A DNA stretch of 64,000 nucleotides, taken from positions 558,001 to 622,000 of the forward strand of contig CAJYIW010000019.1 in assembly GCA_913775095.1 (NCBI GenBank), in the 5' to 3' direction. Below the pieces are notes generated by a model. It worked only from the letters and a program-made list of their open reading frames with translations. It had not been told where the DNA came from and did no database searches. Shown one piece after another: positions 47,136 to 56,346 of the stretch (its first letter is position 1; each line of letters opens with the position of its first letter). Source of the DNA: an uncultured Siphonobacter sp. (lineage in GTDB: Bacteria > Bacteroidota > Bacteroidia > Cytophagales > Spirosomataceae). The translations under genes and the position numbers were made by a program.

Positions 47136-49640
47136 ATGAAGAAAATTTCCCTTTCCTTACTCCTAACCATCTTTGCGTTACAAAGTTTTGCACAGCTTTC
47201 TCCCAAAGAGTTTTTAGGATATGAACCCGGTACCACTCGCTGTACCCCCCATTACCGAGTTTTAGCTTACTTCGAGTACCTCGCTCAGCAGTTTCCTAAA
47301 CAGATTAAACTTCAGAACTACGGCACCAGTTACGAAAACCGTCCGCTGATGGTGGCCGTACTGGCATCGGAAGAGAACTTCCCGCAACTGGAAACCATCC
47401 GTACCAATCACCTGAAGTCGATTGGTCTGGCCGAAGGTTCTGCGTCGGGCAAGTCGGTCCCCATCGCCTGGATGAGTTACAACATCCACGGGAACGAAAA
47501 CGTCTCCTCAGAAGCGGCCATGATCGTGGCTTACAACCTGCTGAAAGGCGATAACAAGGACGTGCTGAAAAACACGATTGTAGTGATCGACCCCTGCGTG
47601 AACCCCGATGGGTACGATCGTTACGTGAATGGCTACAACCAGCGGCTGGGTTCTATGGCTAACTCGTACGCCAGTGCCTGGGAACACACCGAGCCCTGGC
47701 CCGGTGGACGCATGAACCACTACATGTTTGACCTGAACCGCGACTGGGCCTGGATGGTGCAGAAAGAAAGTCAGGCTCGTAACACGCTGTATCAGCAGTG
47801 GATGCCACACGTGTTCGCGGATTTCCACGAACAAGGCATTAACTCTCCTTATTTCTTTACGCCACCCGCCAAACCCGTTCACCAGGACGTAACGAGCTGG
47901 CAGCGGGAGTTTCAGACGATCATCGGGGATTATAACCGCAAGACCTTTGATACAAACGGCTGGTTATACTTCACCCGTGAAAACTTCGATTTATTCTACC
48001 CCAGCTACGGCGATACCTACCCTACGTTTAACGGTGCCATTGGTATGACGTTCGAGCAGGCGGGTAATGGCCGGGCCGGTCTTTCCATCATCAAAGCCGA
48101 CGGCGATACCCTGACGCTGAAAGAGCGTATTAGTCACCACGTAGCGGCCAGTAAAGCCACGATGGAAGCTCTGTCAGCCAACGCGGATAAAGCTTCTTCG
48201 GAGTTCATCAAGTTCTTTACCAATTCGAAAAATAACCCTACGGGTACCTACAGGAGCTATGTAATCAAGACGAAGGGTGATGAAGGTAAAGTAAAAGCTT
48301 TCACGAACTACCTGTCGAAGATGGGCTTCCAGTATGGTTACGCGGAGAAATCAACGAATCTGTCGGGAGCTTATTCGTTTGTGGACGATAAATCGGGCAG
48401 TGCGGGTGTAGAAGCGGGCGACATTATTATCAGTACCTCTCAGCCCCGTTCTACGTTCCTGAAAATTCTGATGGAGCCTAAAACTTCCCTGGAAGATTCC
48501 GTTACTTATGATATTACTTCCTGGGCTCTGCCGTATGCGTATGGGCTGAAAGCCTTTGCCACGAAAGATAAACTGGCCTTTACCACAACCAAACCAGCGG
48601 CAGCAGCTAAACAGGCGGCGGCTATTGCGAAGCCCTACGCGTATTTATTACCCTGGCATTCGCACGAAGACGCTCACGTTCTGGCTCATTTATTCCGCAA
48701 GAAAATCCGGGCTCGGGTGGCGACGAAGCCTTTTGAAGTAGACGGTCAGAAGTACGAAACCGGTACCGTAATCATTACCCGCGGCGAAAACAGCAAGCTG
48801 GGTGACTCGTTCGATTCAATCATTAAAGAAGAAGCCGAACACCAGAAAATCAGCCTGATCCCCGTTGCTACGGGTTACGTTACCAATGGTCCTGACTTTG
48901 GTTCTAACTACGTTTCTCAGTTGAAAGCACCGAAAGTAGCGATTCTGACGGGTGAAGGAACCTCTCCTTATGCCGTGGGCGAAGTGTGGCATTACTTCGA
49001 TCAGCAGTTGCACTACCCGGCTACCATGATCGGTACGAATGATTTCATGGGTGTAAACCTGGCTGACTTCGATGTGCTGATTCTGGCGAATGGTAACTAT
49101 GGCCGCGTGCTGAATGAATCCGCTCTTACCAAAGTTCGTACCTGGATTCAGGCCGGCGGTAAACTCATCGCTCTGGAAGGAGCCGTATCGGCTCTGGCGG
49201 GTAAAGAAGGGTTCAGTCTGACGAAAAAGGAAAGTAAGAAAGAAGGTAAAGAATCGGCCGAGAATAACCTGAAGCAGTACGGTAACCGCGAACGCGAATC
49301 GGTTTCAACGGATACGCCCGGTGCGATTTATAAATTCACCATCGATCCCACTCATCCCCTGGCTTACGGTCTGCCTTCGTATTACCACGGTCTGGTTTTG
49401 TCCACCACTGAGTACGAATTCCTGAAAGATGGCTGGAATGTAGGTTACCTGAAAAAAGGTCCTGCCGTAGCGGGATTCGTTGGTAATGACGCGAAGAAAA
49501 GACTGGAAAATACCCTAATGTTCGGTACGCAGGACATGGGACGTGGACAGGTAGTTTACCTGGTGAATAACCCACTTTTCCGTGGCTTCTGGTATCAGGG
49601 AAAACTGGTATTTGCTAACGCCGTATTCATGGTTAATTAG
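47136..49640 (+). CDS. secreted M14-family zinc carboxypeptidase
   Basis: The start was set at 47136 (MKKISLSLLLTIFALQSFAQ, signal peptide); the longer frame from 47106 overlaps the promoter box. 834 residues. The zinc triad is NIHGNE (His118, Glu121) and DFHEQ (His231), with the catalytic Glu307 in MTFEQAG, so the enzyme should be active. The region after residue 350 is a large accessory part, including a class I glutamine-amidotransferase-like segment (FDVLILANGNYGRV...GGKLIALEGA) common in this M14 subgroup. Probably degrades peptides in the periplasm or outside the cell. Confidence 0.9.
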   Translation: MKKISLSLLLTIFALQSFAQLSPKEFLGYEPGTTRCTPHYRVLAYFEYLAQQFPKQIKLQNYGTSYENRPLMVAVLASEENFPQLETIRTNHLKSIGLAEGSASGKSVPIAWMSYNIHGNENVSSEAAMIVAYNLLKGDNKDVLKNTIVVIDPCVNPDGYDRYVNGYNQRLGSMANSYASAWEHTEPWPGGRMNHYMFDLNRDWAWMVQKESQARNTLYQQWMPHVFADFHEQGINSPYFFTPPAKPVHQDVTSWQREFQTIIGDYNRKTFDTNGWLYFTRENFDLFYPSYGDTYPTFNGAIGMTFEQAGNGRAGLSIIKADGDTLTLKERISHHVAASKATMEALSANADKASSEFIKFFTNSKNNPTGTYRSYVIKTKGDEGKVKAFTNYLSKMGFQYGYAEKSTNLSGAYSFVDDKSGSAGVEAGDIIISTSQPRSTFLKILMEPKTSLEDSVTYDITSWALPYAYGLKAFATKDKLAFTTTKPAAAAKQAAAIAKPYAYLLPWHSHEDAHVLAHLFRKKIRARVATKPFEVDGQKYETGTVIITRGENSKLGDSFDSIIKEEAEHQKISLIPVATGYVTNGPDFGSNYVSQLKAPKVAILTGEGTSPYAVGEVWHYFDQQLHYPATMIGTNDFMGVNLADFDVLILANGNYGRVLNESALTKVRTWIQAGGKLIALEGAVSALAGKEGFSLTKKESKKEGKESAENNLKQYGNRERESVSTDTPGAIYKFTIDPTHPLAYGLPSYYHGLVLSTTEYEFLKDGWNVGYLKKGPAVAGFVGNDAKKRLENTLMFGTQDMGRGQVVYLVNNPLFRGFWYQGKLVFANAVFMVN

Positions 49641-49661
49641 TATTTTAACGGTTCATGAAGG

Positions 49662-49694
49662 AAAGCCCGGTTAATAAAAACCGGGCTTTTTTTA
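49662..49694 (+). terminator. terminator after the M14 peptidase gene
   Basis: AAAGCCCGGTT / AACCGGGCTTT, 6-nt loop, then TTTTTATT; 21 nt after the stop. Confidence 0.9.
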
Positions 49695-49717
49695 TTGCTG
49701 GTTCGTATGATTTAAAC

Positions 49718-49780
49718 CATAAGAAGCGTACCTTAAGACGTGTCCTTCTTATGAACCCTTGTATCAACCTAAATCAACCT
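49718..49780 (+). promoter_or_regulatory. control region of the alpha/beta-hydrolase gene
   Basis: A perfect 9-bp inverted repeat CATAAGAAG (49718-49726) / CTTCTTATG (49745-49753), then a direct repeat ATCAACCT at 49763-49770 and 49773-49780 (10-bp period) that ends 5 nt before the ATG. The direct repeat resembles, but does not match, the TTAACCTT repeats near the kinase genes. Confidence 0.35.
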
Positions 49781-49785
49781 GCTAA

Positions 49786-50889
49786 ATGAGCTTCTTTATT
49801 TTTTCCAGTTTATTGTTTCTTTCTGGAATCAGTTATAGTCAGCAAGTTAAAAACTACCATGAGGAAGAAGTTAGCTTTCTAAATAAAACAGATTCCATTC
49901 AGTTAACTGGCACGTTGACGATTCCTAATTCCGGTAAAAATTTCCCTGCTGTCTTATTGATCACCGGCTCCGGACCGCAGGACCGCGATGAAACGATTCT
50001 GGGCCACAAACCCTTCAAAGCCATTGCTGACTATTTGGGAGAACGCGGTTTCGCCGTGCTGCGTTACGATGACCGGGGCGGTGGGAAAATGAATAAAATT
50101 TTTGCCAGTGCAACCCTTAATCACTTCATCAAAGATGCCAATGCGGGGGTAGATTTCCTGAAAACCCGGAAAGAAGTTAATCCTAAAAAGATTGGTTTAC
50201 TGGGACATAGTGAAGGCGGAAGCGTAGCTCCTGCGGTGGCCACTCAGCGTAAGGACGTGGCTTTTGTGGTTTTGATGGCCGCTCCCGGAGTTAGGCACAT
50301 GGACTTGATGAAACAGCAGAACCGGGATTTATTCCGGGGTATGAAACTGGATTCTACCGCCATTGAAACGTACATCAATGAGTATTATGAAGACGTTTTT
50401 TCTGGGTTTGGAAAAGGCTTGGATAGTACCCGGCAGGTACAACTCATCAGCAATAAACTGGATGTACTGCGTCAGAAATTACCGGAGAAACAACTGTTCA
50501 ATTTTATGATACCTGCGAAAGATAAAGAAGGCCCTTACATCCGGCAGGTCTACCAGTCCACGCAGGGAAAATGGTTTCAGCAATTCATCAATTTTGATCC
50601 GGGTGTTTACCTGACCCAATTAACCGTCCCTACCCTGGCGATTAACGGAACAAAAGACGTGCAGGTAAATGCTGACTTAAATTTGCAGGGCATTGAAAAG
50701 TCACTTCAAAAAGCGGGCAATAAGCAGTATAAAATCGTAAAACTGGAAGGATTAAATCACCTGATGCTACCGGCTAAAACGGGCTTACCTCAGGAATACG
50801 CCAGCATCAAAGGCGATATTGATCCGGCCTTTTTAACAGTAGTTTATGACTGGCTGCACGGCTTTATCCGTAATTCGGCTTTCTGTTGA
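49786..50889 (+). CDS. secreted alpha/beta hydrolase
   Basis: 367 residues with signal peptide (MSFFIFSSLLFLSGISYSQQ). Alpha/beta-hydrolase core: oxyanion loop ITGSGPQDRDE, FAVLRYDDRGGGK, nucleophile elbow GLLGHSEGGSVAP (Ser142), late acid in NGTKDVQVN and His in LEGLNHLM. Members of this group are S9/BAAT-like esterases or peptidases of periplasmic location; substrate unknown. It stands alone with its own control region, converging on the lipoprotein gene at 51007. Confidence 0.9.
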   Translation: MSFFIFSSLLFLSGISYSQQVKNYHEEEVSFLNKTDSIQLTGTLTIPNSGKNFPAVLLITGSGPQDRDETILGHKPFKAIADYLGERGFAVLRYDDRGGGKMNKIFASATLNHFIKDANAGVDFLKTRKEVNPKKIGLLGHSEGGSVAPAVATQRKDVAFVVLMAAPGVRHMDLMKQQNRDLFRGMKLDSTAIETYINEYYEDVFSGFGKGLDSTRQVQLISNKLDVLRQKLPEKQLFNFMIPAKDKEGPYIRQVYQSTQGKWFQQFINFDPGVYLTQLTVPTLAINGTKDVQVNADLNLQGIEKSLQKAGNKQYKIVKLEGLNHLMLPAKTGLPQEYASIKGDIDPAFLTVVYDWLHGFIRNSAFC

Positions 50890-50913
50890 AATAGGGTCGC
50901 ACCCGCTTAGTAA

Positions 50914-50948
50914 AGCCGATACCAGCTTTTTTGCTGGCATCGGCTGAC
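50914..50948 (-). terminator. terminator of the ligA-dapA operon
   Basis: On the minus strand AGCCGATGCCAGC pairs with GCTGGTATCGGCT (one G-U pair) around AAAAAA, followed by TTTA. On the plus strand the same position is an A-C mismatch, so it fits the minus strand better. Confidence 0.65.
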
Positions 50949-51006
50949 CCCATTGGCTGTTTTCTGGCTTAATAGCTGCTTTTCGCTGGCCTTCAGCTGA
51001 CAATCG

Positions 51007-51432
51007 TTAGTCCCCCCGGTACAACACGGCGGTGCCTTCCATGATGTATCCATTGGACGTAGCCGTGGTGTAATACTTATACTTCACGTCCATAACGGCA
51101 TTCGCTCCGATGTCTTCTGCCTTTTTCACTAACATTTCCGTCAGACGGTTTTTCTGACGAGCATCATTCCCGCGACCCACCATGGGCCCGCGAGTCCGTC
51201 GCTGCTCGTCGGTTAGTGGCATTTCTTCCTGAATAACCACCTGATCAATGACCTGAAACGGACGATCCGGCTTTTTCTCATTCTCCCAGTAAACATCCAG
51301 ATCGTACTTGGCTTTCTGTTTGATGGGAACAGAAGGACTGAAACAACTGACCATGCTCCAGGTAATCAGTAGAGAACCCAGAGCCTGGAAGCTTCGCTTG
51401 CCGAAGGGATGATTAAATGCTTTCTGAATCAT
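51007..51432 (-). CDS. small lipoprotein, YbjQ-like fold possible
   Basis: 141 residues. An N-terminal segment with lipobox WSMVSC (Cys30) follows a longish basic start. The part VKKAEDIGANAVMDVKYKYYTT resembles the YbjQ/heavy-metal-binding-domain pattern (GANAVxxV) of small beta-rich proteins, but I am not sure. It overlaps the Dabb gene by 20 nt and is the last gene of the ligA-dapA run. Function unknown. Confidence 0.75.
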   Translation of the reverse strand: MIQKAFNHPFGKRSFQALGSLLITWSMVSCFSPSVPIKQKAKYDLDVYWENEKKPDRPFQVIDQVVIQEEMPLTDEQRRTRGPMVGRGNDARQKNRLTEMLVKKAEDIGANAVMDVKYKYYTTATSNGYIMEGTAVLYRGD

Positions 51433-51715
51433 AGATCAATACGCGATCCCAGTACTGTTTGCACGTTTCCACAAACTTGAGGTGAATCGGGGCTACCTGA
51501 TATACATCGTGAGCGGCTTCGTCTTTGAAAACGGTTAATAAACAGTAATCATACGAGCGATCAATCACGGGACGATCCGTGGCAGCGGGTTTACCCACGT
51601 TGAAAACTTCAATGCCTTCAACGTCTTTCAGGGAAGAAACGCCTTCTTCAAATTTCGCCCGGTCTTCAGCCGAGATACCTTCTTTCAACCAGAAATTTAC
51701 TAGGTGTACAAACAT
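51413..51715 (-). CDS. Dabb-domain (stress-responsive A/B barrel) protein
   Basis: 100 residues forming one dimeric alpha/beta-barrel domain: MFVHLVNFWLKEGISAEDRAKFEEGVSSL, GKPAATDRPVIDRSYDYCLLTVFKDEAAHDVYQVAPIHLKFVE. Dabb proteins are small, dimeric, sometimes stress-induced; no catalytic residue can be named. It lies 35 nt after dapA and overlaps the following lipoprotein gene, so it belongs to the same operon. Confidence 0.92.
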   Translation of the reverse strand: MFVHLVNFWLKEGISAEDRAKFEEGVSSLKDVEGIEVFNVGKPAATDRPVIDRSYDYCLLTVFKDEAAHDVYQVAPIHLKFVETCKQYWDRVLIYDSESI

Positions 51716-51750
51716 TACCAGTGTTCTTTAACTAATTAATAATGAGAATC

Positions 51751-52632
51751 TTACTTCAAAAGATCTTTCTGGAGAACTTTCAACTGACGTTCTTTCAGAT
51801 CTTCAGAGGTTTTCATCAATGGCAGACGAACGTCCGAAGAAATGATACCCAGTGATTCCAAGATGCCTTTTACCCCAACCGGGTTGCCTTCTTCGTATAA
51901 TAAAGGATCAATGTCCAAGAAAGAACCCAATCCTTTGCGAGCCGTGGCAAAATCGCCCGCTAACGCTGAATGAATCACCGTACTGAATTCCTTCGGAAAG
52001 GCATTCGCAATTACCGACATTACTCCTACGCCACCGATACTGATGATGGGGACGGCCTGTACATCATCACCAGAAATCAGCAGGAACCCTTCGGGCATAT
52101 CCCGGTAGATTTCCATGCACTGTTCAATGATGCAGGAGGCTTCTTTCATTCCAATGATGTTGGGGTGCTGAGCCAGTTCTACTACCGTGGCACTGGTCAT
52201 GTTAATACCCGTCCGGCCCGGAATGTTATACATAATCACGGGTACGGGCGAAGCGTCCGCTACGGCCGTGTAATGAGCAATCACGCCCCGTTTGCCGGGC
52301 TTGTTATAATACGGACAAACCGACAGGATGGCATCCACTCCGGATAAATCTATCTTCTGGAGCTGATCCACCACCTTGGCCGTTACGTTGCCTCCAACGC
52401 CGTAAACGATGGGTAACTTACCGGGGTTATGAGCTTTAACAAACTCTAAGATTTCGGCTTTTTCAGCGTCCGTCGTCGTTGCGGACTCGCCCGTAGTGCC
52501 CTGAATGACGAGGTAATCTACGCCCCCGTCAGTCACGTGCTGGATCATTCGTTCAAGACCCGTCCAGTCGATGGAGCCGTCTTCAGTAAAGGGAGTAACT
52601 AAGGCGACTCCAACACCGTGAAATTTGTTCAT
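51751..52632 (-). CDS. dapA: 4-hydroxy-tetrahydrodipicolinate synthase
   Basis: 293 residues, usual length. Class I aldolase barrel with GTTGES (45-50), YYNKPGKRG (108-116, Tyr109), Tyr135 in IMYNIPGRTGI and the Schiff-base Lys163 in GMKEASC. It condenses pyruvate with aspartate semialdehyde in the lysine and diaminopimelate pathway. Lies between ligA (separated by a GT/AC hairpin) and the Dabb gene. Confidence 0.97.
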   Translation of the reverse strand: MNKFHGVGVALVTPFTEDGSIDWTGLERMIQHVTDGGVDYLVIQGTTGESATTTDAEKAEILEFVKAHNPGKLPIVYGVGGNVTAKVVDQLQKIDLSGVDAILSVCPYYNKPGKRGVIAHYTAVADASPVPVIMYNIPGRTGINMTSATVVELAQHPNIIGMKEASCIIEQCMEIYRDMPEGFLLISGDDVQAVPIISIGGVGVMSVIANAFPKEFSTVIHSALAGDFATARKGLGSFLDIDPLLYEEGNPVGVKGILESLGIISSDVRLPLMKTSEDLKERQLKVLQKDLLK

Positions 52633-52654
52633 AAAAAGTGTTGCCGCTGGGAGA

Positions 52655-52720
52655 TCGTTGATCGTTGTTAGTTCTTAGTTATTAGTTTGAAACTTACCAA
52701 CAACTAAGAACTCACAACTA
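52655..52720. repeat. GT-rich/AC-rich long hairpin element (copy 3)
   Basis: GTTGTTAGTTCTTAGTTATTAG on the left pairs imperfectly with CAACAACTAAGAACTCACAACTAC on the right. It lies in the 102-nt gap between ligA and dapA. Confidence 0.7.
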
Positions 52721-52734
52721 CCTGTTACACTCCG

Positions 52735-54783
<2,049 letters not shown>

Positions 54784-54932
54784 TTACTGGTTTACAGGTC
54801 TCGACGTTTGGTTTTAGAGATGACGGTCTCTCAGAAATCAGTCAGGCGACCGCAGCAATGTACGGGGACTGCTTCCAAAATCACCCGCCGAGAACTGATT
54901 TTTTACAAAGGTACTTTTCTAACGGAAAAATT

Positions 54933-54940
54933 TACCTTTG
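54933..54940 (+). promoter_or_regulatory. TAnnTTTG -7 box for rpe
   Basis: TACCTTTG ending 4 nt before the ATG at 54945; no clear -33 box. It implies a transcript with a very short or absent 5' UTR and supports that start. Confidence 0.5.
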
Positions 54941-54944
54941 TAGC

Positions 54945-55595
54945 ATGAAAACGCCTTTAATTGCCCCTTCAGTCCTGGCCTCTGACTTTGCAAATTTGCA
55001 GCGGGAAATCGAAATGCTCAACCGTTCGGAAGCCGACTGGATTCATTTTGATGTCATGGATGGAGTATTCGTACCGAACATTTCTTTTGGTATTCCCGTC
55101 CTGGAAGCCGTTAAAAAGTACGCTCAGAAACCCATTGACGTGCATTTAATGATCACGCAACCCGAACGTTACATTGAAACATTTCAAAAAGCGGGTGCGG
55201 ATGTGATTACGGTTCATTACGAAGCCTGCCCGCACTTACACCGAACCATTCAGCAAATTAAAGATACGGGTTGCAAGGCCGGCGTAGCCCTGAATCCGCA
55301 TACGCCCGTTGAGTTACTGGAAAATGTACTGGAAGACCTGGATATGGTATTGATCATGTCGGTGAACCCCGGTTTTGGTGGACAGAAGTTTATTAACCGC
55401 ACGTTCCAGAAATTAAATCAACTGAGCGAAATGCGGGATACCCTCAATAAAGACTTACTGATTGAAGTGGATGGTGGCGTCAACGCCTCGAATGCCCGGA
55501 AATTACTGGAACACGGAGCCAACGTGCTCGTAGCCGGAAATTTCGTGTTCTCATCCGAAAACCCGGAACAGACGATTGCTGAATTGAAAAAGTAG
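54945..55595 (+). CDS. rpe: ribulose-phosphate 3-epimerase
   Basis: 216 residues from ATG 54945 (MKTPLIAPSVLASDFANLQ, the family's normal start; the open frame to 54858 crosses the promoter). TIM barrel with DWIHFDVMDGVFVPNISFG (metal ligands in HFDVMDG), DVHLMITQPERYI, ALNPHTPVELLE, MSVNPGFGGQKF and EVDGGVN. It interconverts ribulose-5-P and xylulose-5-P. It is divergent from ligA. Confidence 0.98.
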   Translation: MKTPLIAPSVLASDFANLQREIEMLNRSEADWIHFDVMDGVFVPNISFGIPVLEAVKKYAQKPIDVHLMITQPERYIETFQKAGADVITVHYEACPHLHRTIQQIKDTGCKAGVALNPHTPVELLENVLEDLDMVLIMSVNPGFGGQKFINRTFQKLNQLSEMRDTLNKDLLIEVDGGVNASNARKLLEHGANVLVAGNFVFSSENPEQTIAELKK

Positions 55596-55617
55596 TCGTT
55601 CGAAGTGGAAAGTAATT

Positions 55618-55735
55618 TCTTCCGTAGAGAGGGATTATCCCAATATTTCGCCCTGGCTGGTGTCTTTACCAACCATTTTTTACCATTGGCTGGTGTCTTC
55701 ACCAGCCAGGGCGGGCGATTTACTCTCTACCGTAA
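55618..55735. repeat. palindromic repeat element, GGCTGGTG core (copy 2)
   Basis: CGCCCTGGCTGGTG (55649-55662) and CACCAGCCAGGGCG (55700-55713) form the outer perfect stem, enclosing two direct copies of the core (GGCTGGTGTCTTTACCAACC and GGCTGGTGTCTTCACCAGCC). Outside them, CCGTAGAGAG and CTCTCTACCG add a further near-palindrome. Occupies most of the 220-nt gap between rpe and the DoxX gene. Confidence 0.8.
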
Positions 55736-55762
55736 ATTATTTAATAATAATCCATAAAAAAC

Positions 55763-55793
55763 TTTGCATTATCCAATAATATTCCTAGCTTTC
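55763..55793 (+). promoter_or_regulatory. promoter of the DoxX gene
   Basis: TTTG (55763-55766), a 19-nt gap, then TAGCTTTC (55786-55793): the best match in the window to the Bacteroidota TTTG-N19-TAnnTTTG promoter. The gene starts 22 nt after the -7 box. Confidence 0.7.
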
Positions 55794-55815
55794 ATCCAAT
55801 CAATCCCAGAAAGTT

Positions 55816-56247
55816 ATGGATACGATTGAACGTATAGAACATTGGGGCGATACTCATCACCCCGTCTGGCTCGACGCATTGCGAGTTGTTTTGGGTGTTT
55901 TTCTGCTAACGAAAGGGCTTTCTTTTTTAATGGATACCAATGGTATCGGCCCGCTTCTGACGCAGTCTAGTTTTATCTGGTCGATGGCCGCTATTCATTA
56001 CGTCGCCTTTGCCCATTTGTTTGGTGGTTTACTCATTGCCTTCGGTTGCCTGACCCGCATTGCGGTTGCTTTTCAAATTCCTATTTTAGTTGTTGCTGTC
56101 TTTTTTGTTAATATTTCCCGGGGCTTTACTTACATCAATTCAGAGTTATGGCTGTCAATCCTGACCGTGGCTCTTCTGATTTTATTCCTAATCGTTGGCT
56201 CGGGAAGATTTTCCGTCGATCACTGGATGAAGTCCTATGTTCATTGA
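55816..56247 (+). CDS. DoxX-family membrane protein
   Basis: 143 residues with four transmembrane helices (about 18-36, 60-80, 85-105, 114-132) and the DoxX pattern ALRVVLGVFLLTKGLSFLMD at the start and AIHYVAFAHLFGGLLIAFG. DoxX proteins are small quinone- or redox-linked inner-membrane proteins of poorly known function. It has its own promoter and a bidirectional terminator after it. Confidence 0.92.
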   Translation: MDTIERIEHWGDTHHPVWLDALRVVLGVFLLTKGLSFLMDTNGIGPLLTQSSFIWSMAAIHYVAFAHLFGGLLIAFGCLTRIAVAFQIPILVVAVFFVNISRGFTYINSELWLSILTVALLILFLIVGSGRFSVDHWMKSYVH

Positions 56248-56289
56248 TCCTCCTTTTTAATGCCTTCAGCCTTTGTTGAGTACGGTAGT

Positions 56290-56332
56290 AAAAAGAAACC
56301 CCGAACGGATGTTTCGTTCGGGGTTTCTTTTT
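56290..56332. terminator. bidirectional terminator
   Basis: 18-bp arms AAAAAGAAACCCCGAACG / CGTTCGGGGTTTCTTTTT with a 7-nt loop between the DoxX gene and the convergent TonB-receptor gene. Confidence 0.95.
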
Positions 56333-56346
56333 ATAGAATCCCTGAA